64,000 nt of DNA, taken from DATAVB01 sp040414495. GTDB lineage: Bacteria > Actinomycetota > Actinomycetes > Mycobacteriales > QHCD01. Location of the stretch: the NCBI GenBank assembly GCA_040414495.1, contig JBEDUI010000081.1:1-64000 (forward strand), in the 5' to 3' direction. The position numbers were made by a program, and so were the translations under genes. The notes beneath the pieces were generated by a model. The model saw nothing but the letters and a program-made list of their open reading frames with translations. It was not told the origin of the DNA and made no database searches. Of the stretch, positions 7,701 through 13,768 are shown in pieces. How positions within the stretch are numbered: position 1 is the stretch's first letter; each line of letters starts with the position of its first letter.

Positions 7701-9470
7701 GTCGCCGTTCTGCGACCCGTTACCGATGTCGCCGGCCTGACCCGCGCCGTTGAGCGGGGTGTTGGCGTTGCCGAGCAGGTTCAGACCCGAGCTGGTCGTG
7801 TTGTCCTGCAGCGCCTGGTCGACGTCGCCGTTCTGGGCGGCGTTACCGGTGTCGAATGCCTGGCCGGACGCGTTGACCGGCAGGTTCAGGTCGTCGACCA
7901 GCCGGAAGGCCGATCCCTCGCCACTGTCGCCGGTCCCTGCCATCGGGCTGGCGGCCGCGTTCGTCGTGCCGCGGTACGGCTCCGCCCCGTCGGTGTTGTC
8001 GGAGTACTGGGTGACGTCACCGTTCTGGGTGTTGTTGCCGGTGTCGACGGCCATGCCGTGCGCGTTGATCGGCACGTTGACGATGCCGGCGATGCCGTGC
8101 CCGTCGCCGAGCGTCTGGCTGACGGCGCCGTTCTGCGAGTTGTTGCCGCTGTCCACGGTCAAGACGTTGGCGTCAACCGGCATGTCGACGCTGCCCAGGA
8201 TCCGCGACCCGTTGCCCTTGCCGACGTACTCCTGGTCGATCGTCCCGTTCTGGGAGTTACGGCCGGAGTCGATGGCGGCCGCGGTCAGGTGCAGCGGAGC
8301 CTCGATGTCGCCGAGGGCGCCACCGGACTTGGTGCTGTGCTGACCGGCCGGCGTACGCGGCTTGACGCCCACGTCGAGCAGCTCGATCTCGTGCCCGCTG
8401 GCCGTCTCGATGTTCGCGTGCGCGGTAGCCGCACTCAGTACGGTCTGCACCGGGTTGCTCGCGTCGGGCTTGAGCCCGCCGTCCGGTCCGATGCCCAGGT
8501 CGGGCGCCACCGGCAGGCCGGTGTCCTGCAGCGGCAGGCTCTTGCCCGCTGCCGACAGCTGGCCGGTCGGCTTCGTGGCCCCCGGCTGCAGCGATTCGGT
8601 GACCGTGCTGACGCCCTTGTTGAGCCCCTGCTCGGTCAGGTTCTGTGCAACCGGCAGGTTCCCGAGCATCGCCTTGGCCGCGTTGCTCGGCCCGGACGTC
8701 GCGTTGGCCAAGGTGTTGGCCGGCTTCGACTCGGGCGTGTTCTTCGGCGCGGCCGAAGCGGCTGGCAGATGACCCAGTACGGATCCGGCCGCCGGCAGTT
8801 GGCCCAGCGACTGCAGCGCGCTGGTCGGCGCCTGGACCAGGTTGGTCGGCGCCTGCAGCAGCGAGGTCGCCGAGTCCAGTCCAGGCAGACCACCGAGCAG
8901 CCCGCCGGACTGCTGCGGCCGGCTAACCGGGTGCACAGTCTCGCGGGTGGCGTGCGTAGTGGTGTGCGCCGGAGCCGCGTGCGACGTGGCCACCTTGGGG
9001 GTGGTGGCCACGTGCGGGGCGGTGTGCGTCGCCGGCTGCGGAGCCGGAGCCGAGTGGGTGACCGGCGCCTGGGGCAGCGCGTGCTCCACGGTGCTGGTCG
9101 CACGACGGGCGGCCTTCACGACCGCCTTGGCCGGAGCCCCTGCCCGCTTCGTAGCAGCCCGCTTCGTAGCTGCCGGCTTGGCTGCCGACCTGGTCGGTGT
9201 CGCCTGGTGCGCCGGCGCTGCCGCACGGGGGGTCAGCGGCGACTGCGGCGAGAGGACATCGACGGTGTTGCTGACAATCTGCTTCGTGCTGTGCACCGCG
9301 TCCTGCACGGTGCCGTGCGTTGCCGACCCTGACAATCCCGGCAACGCAAGTCTGGTCACGTCACTGGACGCCTTGCCCGGCGTGGAAGCGTGTGCCGCTC
9401 CCGCGCCGACCGCGACGAAACCCGCGGTGATGACGGCTGTTTCCAGTGATCTCCGGACCCAAGACTGCAT
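4743..9470 (-). CDS. Giant secreted repeat protein with curlin-like GNGSQNG repeats
   Basis: The protein has 1575 residues. Residues 1-28 look like a signal peptide ending AAHAS. About 30-330 is low in complexity, rich in Ala, Pro, Thr and Lys. About 388-1364 holds some 22 imperfect repeats, and the C-terminal 200 residues contain two copies of a LPVQN-TG-TNVLQGLGGL block. The repeat core is I-P-L-N-G-A-G-Q-x-G-x-x-G-N-G-S/A-Q-N-G-x-x-x-Q. Its regular Gln, Gly and Asn spacing resembles curlin repeats and would suit a beta-solenoid or amyloid fold; that is inference. There is no LPxTG motif and no C-terminal membrane helix, so anchoring by the downstream sortase is not explained. The gene for another secreted protein lies 91 bases upstream. 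Function is unknown. Confidence 0.85.
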   Translation of the reverse strand: MQSWVRRSLETAVITAGFVAVGAGAAHASTPGKASSDVTRLALPGLSGSATHGTVQDAVHSTKQIVSNTVDVLSPQSPLTPRAAAPAHQATPTRSAAKPAATKRAATKRAGAPAKAVVKAARRATSTVEHALPQAPVTHSAPAPQPATHTAPHVATTPKVATSHAAPAHTTTHATRETVHPVSRPQQSGGLLGGLPGLDSATSLLQAPTNLVQAPTSALQSLGQLPAAGSVLGHLPAASAAPKNTPESKPANTLANATSGPSNAAKAMLGNLPVAQNLTEQGLNKGVSTVTESLQPGATKPTGQLSAAGKSLPLQDTGLPVAPDLGIGPDGGLKPDASNPVQTVLSAATAHANIETASGHEIELLDVGVKPRTPAGQHSTKSGGALGDIEAPLHLTAAAIDSGRNSQNGTIDQEYVGKGNGSRILGSVDMPVDANVLTVDSGNNSQNGAVSQTLGDGHGIAGIVNVPINAHGMAVDTGNNTQNGDVTQYSDNTDGAEPYRGTTNAAASPMAGTGDSGEGSAFRLVDDLNLPVNASGQAFDTGNAAQNGDVDQALQDNTTSSGLNLLGNANTPLNGAGQAGDIGNGSQNGDISQLDQPSGNPAFASLADNLNIPATGAGQAGVVGNGAQNGDVSQANFGPNDPPQSYDNITGFGSAVNLFRNVRVPIDGAGQAGVVGNAAQNGDVSQVDEAGSPGSAVSIADNAVVQGAGAGQAGDVANGAQNGNIDQSNTNGEGSNTPDKIQGWGSAVNLFRNLDIPLNGAGQGGVSGNGSQNGNVSQSDDGHTQGSAISAADNIAIPVVGVGQGGDVGNGAQNGDKTQTNTQGHGWVNKDGVGGWGESVNVFRNVYAPLNGAGQGGVSGNGSQNGNATQTDSHNSPGSSITIADNGIIQAVGVGQGGVTGNGSQNGNTTQTTTGKGGVADDVYGWGSEVKLFRNLDSGAIGVGQGGDVGNGAQNGNRTQFDSGNNPGSQIGVADNAIFPINGAGQGGASGNGAQNGDVHQRNWTDNGTLSKDGSARGFGSQIELLRNADIPVVGVGQGGLVGNGAQNQVVNQNDTGRTPGSSLSVGDNVNIPLNGAGQGGDSGNGSQNGKVDQNNTSGIGSTTDPVTSGWGSSLLLFRNINIPAVGVGQGADVGNGTQNQLVSQGDTASNPGSRIGIGDNVNLPVSGAGQAGDSGNGSQNGGVTQLNNENPGHVTQDGDSSGYGSEFRLFRNLNLPLNGSGWAVDHGNGSQNGYPVQVDTKDNNGESFGVADNVNVPVLGSFAALSNGNGDQNGNPTQLDSPTQKKYGSNVDLADNINVPVVGNVVAIASGNGAENGNPSESYLGSSRDFKGAGTTNLPIDGNLIALAEGNGMLNESPELTDTPTTVPSNPLVDVMHIPAALDGFPFNDPGEAPSNPLTSLFGGAGVASNGLASQGLPVLSQASALQGLPVAGGGAAPAASTQEIHPVAAPVSSPLGGLPVQNLTGVTNVLQGLGGLSGALGGDPLEELPLGQLPVGQLPVVSPSAASVAPAAAPVSSPVSQLPVQNITGLTNVLQGLGGLSSVLGGADMGGLPVGQITNGSPLSSLNESGLPL
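5380..8310 (-). repeat. In-frame tandem repeat array in the giant secreted protein
   Basis: About 22 coding units follow one another. In the middle of the array short units of about 41 residues (linker ending in xxADN) alternate with long units of about 52 (linker containing GWGSxVxLFRN), giving a two-unit super-repeat of about 93 residues. Units near both ends are more diverged: the first three read NSQNG or NTQNG, the last three lose the GQ pair. The alternation implies duplication of a two-unit block rather than of single units. Confidence 0.9.
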
Positions 9471-9561
9471 GGGAGATCCCTCTCTCTCGGATTCTGGCGG
9501 TGGTTACGTACGCCAGACAGGGGGGCGTACGGGACCCTCGTTGTGATCGCGAGAGAGCGGA

Positions 9562-10830
9562 TTAGTCAGGGGAAGTAGAGGGCCGCTTCGAGACCGAGCG
9601 GGCCATGCTGGCATCGGTCGGGTCGACCGTTCCCAGCGTGCGTAGCGGGGCGTCCGCGTCGGCGTCCAGCGCCGCCGGGGCGCTGCTGCCGACCGAGCCG
9701 GAAGAGTTCGCGTTGGCACCCGCGCCGCTGCTCACACCGCCGGACGGAGCGGGCGGAGCCGCCGGCGCGATCGGGGTGAGCGGCTGCGGGTGCGGCAGGC
9801 CATGGTCGGCGTGGCTGATCCGCACGCTGATGGCGAGCGGGACGCTCAACTCGTCGGCCTGACGGGTCGGTCCCGCCGCGGTCGACGTCGCCGGGACGAC
9901 GTGGCGGCCGGTCTCCCGAACGACCCGGTGCGCGGCAGCCACCGTCCGCTGGTGAGCAGCGGGGGCGTGCCGGACGACCGTCGCGGCAACCGACCGGACC
10001 ACCGGCGTGGTGCCGACGACCGGAGTCGTTCCCAAATCCACCGGGCCGAGCTGCTCGCCGGCCGGGACCGAAAGGCCGGGCAGCGAAACGTCCGGAGCGG
10101 TGTGCTGGACCGTCTGGTTCACGGTCGAGGTGACCCGGTGCACGGTCGAGGTGACCGGCGCGGTCACGGTCGACAGGTCGGGTGCCTTACCGGAGATGGT
10201 CTGCGTAACCGACTGAACCGGCTCGCTGACCTGCTTGGCTACATGAGTGGTCTGGTCGGTCAGCGACGTGGTGGCGTGCCGGGCAGCGTCGGTGATCGGA
10301 GTGACCACCTTCTGCGTGACCGGCTTGGCCGCATCCGTGACCGACCTACTCGCGTCACCGAGCCGATGCTCGAGTTGATCACGGACCTGGCTACCGATGT
10401 CGGTCGAGTCGAGCGTCTTTCCCAGATCAGTCGGATCGTCGGAGTGCCGGCTCGGAGCCGGAGCCGACGGAAGGCTGGAGTGGGAAGAGGCCGCGTCTTC
10501 GGTCGCGCTCGAAGCGCTGTGTTGGGCGCGAACCGTGACCGACGCCGTGTGCCGGGAATGCACGACCTGCGAGACCGCGTGGTGAACCGAGTCCGAGAGA
10601 CCGGACACCGGCTGGGCCTGGTGCGTGGTCTCGTCGACGCTGTGCAGTATCGAGGTCACCGGCGTCGCGTCCTGCGGCGTCGCCGCGTGCGCCATGCCGC
10701 CAATCGCGGTGGCGCCGATCCAACCGGCGACCGCAAAGCCGCCGGTCACGAGGAACCGGCGCGCGATCCGGACCGCGGTGGAGCGCTCGGACGCCTGGTG
10801 GCGCCTCGCCCTCTCCGGTCCGAACGACAT
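9562..10830 (-). CDS. Secreted low-complexity protein of unknown function
   Basis: The protein has 422 residues. A twin-Arg-containing n-region, a hydrophobic stretch and an AHAAT cleavage site (about residue 49) form an export signal. The rest is rich in Thr, Val, Ser, Ala and His, with repeated VTxTVxxVT patterns around residues 200-240, and a Pro/Ala/Ser-rich tail with no membrane anchor. I do not recognise a domain. SD AGAGGAG lies just before the ATG. It is the first gene of a minus-strand operon with the giant repeat protein and the sortase-like gene, so a shared role on the cell surface is likely. Confidence 0.7.
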   Translation of the reverse strand: MSFGPERARRHQASERSTAVRIARRFLVTGGFAVAGWIGATAIGGMAHAATPQDATPVTSILHSVDETTHQAQPVSGLSDSVHHAVSQVVHSRHTASVTVRAQHSASSATEDAASSHSSLPSAPAPSRHSDDPTDLGKTLDSTDIGSQVRDQLEHRLGDASRSVTDAAKPVTQKVVTPITDAARHATTSLTDQTTHVAKQVSEPVQSVTQTISGKAPDLSTVTAPVTSTVHRVTSTVNQTVQHTAPDVSLPGLSVPAGEQLGPVDLGTTPVVGTTPVVRSVAATVVRHAPAAHQRTVAAAHRVVRETGRHVVPATSTAAGPTRQADELSVPLAISVRISHADHGLPHPQPLTPIAPAAPPAPSGGVSSGAGANANSSGSVGSSAPAALDADADAPLRTLGTVDPTDASMARSVSKRPSTSPD

Positions 10831-11251
10831 GCGGCTCCTCTGACGATGTGAAGCGGATCAGCTTCGCTCTGTCCGATTACTGCTACGCAACGTAGCGATC
10901 TTGCCGATGGTCTGCAAGTGCTGATTCCCAGCGTGTTGCGCGTAGGTCTAGGTGCGTTCGGCAGTTAATTTGTACGGCCATTAGGCGGCATTGATCCGCG
11001 CCAAACAGCGCTCAATTTCCGTGCTTGATAGTCAAGCGGCTGCCCATCGTGACAGCTCATCGGGCCGCCCGGTCCGGCTGTTGTGCCGACCGCGACGACG
11101 ATTCCGACGCCCCCGAACGGCGTCGTCTGTTCATCCGCGAACGCGGCGCCGACGTTACATCGCCGGTTAAATTGCCGGCCGGACTAATCGAGCCGCGATC
11201 TGCGCCCCAGATCGACCTGCCGACTCGACCGTTCTGTCCTCGGTGGACTGT
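10831..11251. other. Gene-free stretch between surface operon and SDR gene
   Basis: These 421 bases carry the promoter region of the surface operon at their left end. The right part follows the stop codon of the SDR gene. I see no further gene and no strong terminator hairpin in it. Confidence 0.5.
10882..10917 (-). promoter_or_regulatory. Candidate promoter with palindrome for the surface-protein operon
   Basis: Read on the minus strand, TTGCAG (10912-10917) and TACGTT (10889-10894) are 17 bases apart. The -10 box lies inside a palindrome, GCTACG-TTG-CGTAGC (10882-10896), which could be an operator. Transcription would begin about 50 bases before the ATG at 10830. The match to consensus is modest. 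Confidence 0.4.
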
Positions 11252-12016
11252 CTACTTAGGAGCGAGCCGAACGGCTCCGTCGAGCCGGATCGTCTCACCG
11301 TTCAACATAGGGTTTTCCACAATCGCGGCGACGAGCGCGGCGTACTCCTCGGGATGACCGAGCCGGCTGGGATGCGGGACCTGAGCCGCGAGCGAGGCCT
11401 GCAGGTCGCCTGGCAGACCGGCCACCATCGGGGTTTCGAATATGCCGGGCGCGATCGTCATCACCCGGATCTGCCGGGCCGCCAATTCACGGGCGACCGC
11501 GAGGGTCAGCGACACGACGCCGCCCTTGGAGGCCGCATAGGCCGGCTGACCGATCTGCCCGTCGTACGCCGCGATCGACGCCGTGCAGATCAATACGCCC
11601 CGTTCCTCGCCGACCGGTTCGAGTGCCGCGATCCGTTCGGCCGCCAGCCGAAGGACGTTGAACGTCCCGACCAGGTTGATGTCGATGGCCCGCTGGAATT
11701 CAGACAGCGGCAGCGGACCGTGCCGGCCGAGCATCCGGCCGACGGTCGCGACGCCGGCGCAGTTGACCACCAGCCGCAGCGCGCCGAGCCGCTCGGCCGT
11801 ATCGAGCGCGGCAGCGACCTGGTCCTCGTCGCGGACATCGGTCGGCCTGAACGCGACCGCGTCACCCAACTCGGCCGCCACCTCCGCTCCGGCCGAGCCG
11901 GGAAGGTCGGCGATGACGACCTTCGCGCCAGACGAGACCAGTCGCCGGACCGTGGCCTGCCCGAGGCCCGAGGCGCCGCCGGTGACGAGGGCGGCGACCG
12001 TGTCGTCAAGAAGCAT
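11252..12016 (-). CDS. Short-chain dehydrogenase, 3-hydroxyacyl-CoA dehydrogenase type 2-like
   Basis: A 254-residue classical SDR. The NAD-binding motif TGGASGLG is at residues 13-20, the NAG motif appears as NCAG, and the catalytic Tyr and Lys are in YAASK. The overall wording (VTGGASGLGQAT, SIAAYDGQIGQ, GIFETPM) resembles the HSD17B10 group, which oxidises 3-hydroxyacyl-CoA or 2-methyl-3-hydroxybutyryl-CoA in branched-chain amino acid breakdown. That would suit the carboxylase at the left edge, but the substrate is inferred. Its start overlaps the end of the HAD gene by 11 bases, so the two are co-translated. Confidence 0.85.
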   Translation of the reverse strand: MLLDDTVAALVTGGASGLGQATVRRLVSSGAKVVIADLPGSAGAEVAAELGDAVAFRPTDVRDEDQVAAALDTAERLGALRLVVNCAGVATVGRMLGRHGPLPLSEFQRAIDINLVGTFNVLRLAAERIAALEPVGEERGVLICTASIAAYDGQIGQPAYAASKGGVVSLTLAVARELAARQIRVMTIAPGIFETPMVAGLPGDLQASLAAQVPHPSRLGHPEEYAALVAAIVENPMLNGETIRLDGAVRLAPK

Positions 12017-12680
12017 GTACGGCTCCCAGTCGGATCGGCTCGATGTCCAGCGCGATACCGGACTCGTGCGGGGCGGCGCGGACCAATCGCAGATCGGGTA
12101 CGACCCAATCGGCGCCGGTCAGCTCGTCGGCCCGGTGGGTCGTGGTGACGGCCAGCACGCGGCAGCCGGCGGCGCGGGCGGCCGCGATGCCGCTGGGCGC
12201 GTCCTCGACCACAACGCACCAGGCCGGGTCGACACCCAGCCGCTTCGCCGCGAGTCGGTAGCCCTCCGGGTCCGGCTTGCCTCGGCTGACGTCCTCGGCC
12301 GTGACCACAACCGTCGGGCGGCCCAGACCCGCGGCACCGAGTCGCGTGGTCAGCAGCGGTGCCGTCGCCGAGGTCACCACGGCCCACGGCAGCGAGTCCA
12401 GCGAACCGGTCAGCTCGAGGGCGCCGGGTACCGGGACCAGACCGTCGAGGTCGGTCAGCTCAGCGGTCCGGACCAGCTGAACCGCCTCGTCGCGCTCCGG
12501 CTCGGGCAGGAAGTGGGCGACGATGTCGACATCGCGACGGCCATGTGCGACGCGCCGCAGCTCGTCAACATCTGCCCCGTACCGGTTGATGAACAGCGCC
12601 CAGGCCCGTGCGATCGGACCGGACGAGTCGACCAACGTGCCGTCATTGTCGAAGAGGAGGGCCGCACAGTGAGTCCGCAT
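12006..12680 (-). CDS. HAD-superfamily phosphatase (sugar-phosphatase-like)
   Basis: A 224-residue HAD hydrolase. Motif I is FDNDGTLVDS, with the nucleophile Asp and the acid-base Asp two residues later. Motif II is the Ser/Thr of VVTSAT, and motifs III and IV follow in SRGKPDPEGY and VVEDAPSGIAAA. The KPDPEGY and EDAPSGI wording is that of the 2-deoxyglucose-6-phosphatase and glycerol-phosphatase group; the true substrate is unknown. I chose the ATG at 12680 over the TTG three codons earlier. It is the upstream member of a two-gene unit with the SDR. Confidence 0.85.
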   Translation of the reverse strand: MRTHCAALLFDNDGTLVDSSGPIARAWALFINRYGADVDELRRVAHGRRDVDIVAHFLPEPERDEAVQLVRTAELTDLDGLVPVPGALELTGSLDSLPWAVVTSATAPLLTTRLGAAGLGRPTVVVTAEDVSRGKPDPEGYRLAAKRLGVDPAWCVVVEDAPSGIAAARAAGCRVLAVTTTHRADELTGADWVVPDLRLVRAAPHESGIALDIEPIRLGAVHAS

Positions 12681-12740
12681 CGAGCGCAAGCCTAGCCGCC
12701 CGGGACGCTCGGTTCCGCGCCCTTGTCCTTATATAAGAGG

Positions 12741-12773
12741 CAGAGCCCGCTCAGGTGAACCGAGCGGGCTCTG
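12741..12773 (-). terminator. Terminator of the HTH-Clp_N gene
   Basis: The arms CAGAGCCCGCTC and GAGCGGGCTCTG form a perfect 12-bp stem with a 9-base loop, 15 bases after the stop codon. On the minus strand it is followed by a pyrimidine-rich, AT-rich stretch. Confidence 0.8.
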
Positions 12774-12787
12774 GAGTGCGCCGTTGT

Positions 12788-13471
12788 TCAGGTCGCCTGG
12801 AATCCGGCCAGGGCCTGGGCCACGTCGGCCCGCACCTGGTCGGCGGTCAATTCGAGCTTGCGCAACACCGTGCTGCCCACGCTGTGCGGATACCGGTCGA
12901 TCGCCAGCAGCAGGTGCTCGGTGCCGATGTAGTTGTGGCCTCGGTCGATCGCCTCGGTCAGCGCGCCGGACAGAATCTGGCTCAGCGGCGGGTTTTCCTC
13001 CGACGCCTGCTCGGCGGCCGCGGCCGGGATCTCGGCCAGCACCTTGTCCCGGGTAATGCCGTGCGCGATGAGGATCTTCGTCGCAATCGCCTCGGGTTGT
13101 GCGTACAGCGCCAGCAGTATGTGCTCGGTGCCTACGTATTCCTGGCCGGCCGCGGTCGATTCCTCCTGGGCCTTGGCCAGCGCAGCGCGGGTCCGCTGGG
13201 TGAAGCGCTCGTACGATGGCATGTTCACTCCCGATGATGAGAAGCGCTTGTGGACGGCTTGTTTGCTCACGCCGAGTACGGCGCTGATCTCGGTCCACGT
13301 CTTGCCCGAGCCGCGGGCCCGGTCGACGTAATGGCCGAGCAGTGCGTCGCTGGTTTCCGCGATCTGCGAGACCGTGGACGAGGCGGTGGCCAACTGGTCG
13401 AGCGGGTCGGCGCTGGGTGCGTCCCGTTGCACCGTGGTGATCAGGTCGTCGAGTGAGGGCGGTGGCGACAT
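12788..13471 (-). CDS. Helix-turn-helix regulator fused to a double Clp_N domain
   Basis: A 227-residue protein. Residues 58-77 (KTWTEISAVLGVSKQAVHKR) form a helix-turn-helix. From about residue 86 two Clp N-terminal repeats follow, marked by YVGTEHILLAL and YIGTEHLLLAI, with no AAA ATPase domain. In ClpA/ClpC these repeats bind substrates or adaptors, so the protein may be a DNA-binding regulator that senses unfolded or marked proteins. I start at the ATG at 13471, which has GGAGG at a good distance; 55 upstream codons are unlike the family. Two matching palindromes cover its own promoter, so it probably represses itself. Confidence 0.85.
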   Translation of the reverse strand: MSPPPSLDDLITTVQRDAPSADPLDQLATASSTVSQIAETSDALLGHYVDRARGSGKTWTEISAVLGVSKQAVHKRFSSSGVNMPSYERFTQRTRAALAKAQEESTAAGQEYVGTEHILLALYAQPEAIATKILIAHGITRDKVLAEIPAAAAEQASEENPPLSQILSGALTEAIDRGHNYIGTEHLLLAIDRYPHSVGSTVLRKLELTADQVRADVAQALAGFQAT

Positions 13472-13498
13472 GGTGTCCTCCGTGGTTGATCCGATGTC

Positions 13499-13543
13499 GT
13501 CAACCGTAGGTTGACCGCCATGGATCGTCAACCCAAAGTTGAC
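13499..13543 (-). promoter_or_regulatory. Two palindromic operators covering the -10 and -35 boxes of the HTH-Clp_N gene
   Basis: GTCAACCGTAGGTTGAC (13499-13515) and GTCAACCCAAAGTTGAC (13527-13543) share the form GTCAAC-N5-GTTGAC, with centres 28 bp apart. On the minus strand TTGACG lies at the first-met site and TACGGT at the second, exactly 17 bases apart, so each palindrome covers one promoter box. A further half-site, GGTTGAT, lies at 13484-13490. Confidence 0.75.
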
Positions 13544-13705
13544 CCGTTCGCTCACGGCGAATAGCCAGCCGGTTTTCTCAATACGGCCACGGCCCGCTCT
13601 GCTAACCTCGCCACCGTGAGGCCCGCAACTCAGCACGTATTCGTAGCCACCACCTCGTGGCCGGGTGCGTCATGCCCTCACCGATTCAGCTGATCTGATT
13701 CATTG

Positions 13706-13763
13706 GTGACCCCGGTCGTACCGGGGTCACGAACTCCCGTACGGCCGGCCTGTCGAAAGGCCG
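13706..13763 (+). promoter_or_regulatory. Structured leader of the valS-type gene
   Basis: A perfect 10-bp stem, GTGACCCCGG/CCGGGGTCAC with loop TCGTA, spans 13706-13730. Just before the GTG start two hairpins exclude each other: CGGCCT/AGGCCG (13746-13763), which buries the AAAGG ribosome site in a stem, and TGTCG/CGACA (13751-13766), which leaves it in the loop. This suggests control of translation. The canonical T-box sequence AGGGTGGTACCGCG is not present. Confidence 0.45.
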
Positions 13764-13768
13764 ACAAC

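Noticed and set aside
5380..8310. CRISPR array
   Set aside because: The repeats are in-frame, vary in sequence and code for protein; there are no unique spacers of equal length and no cas genes.
4587..9332. Plus-strand open frame of 1581 codons opposite the giant repeat gene
   Set aside because: It is the mirror of a repetitive GC-rich gene: Arg/Val/Asp-rich, no signal, no domain. The minus strand has signal peptide, repeats and operon structure.
13700..13740. T-box riboswitch before valS
   Set aside because: A TGGT word occurs (13704-13707), but the flanking sequence does not form the canonical antiterminator or antisequestrator with AGGGTGGTACCGCG.
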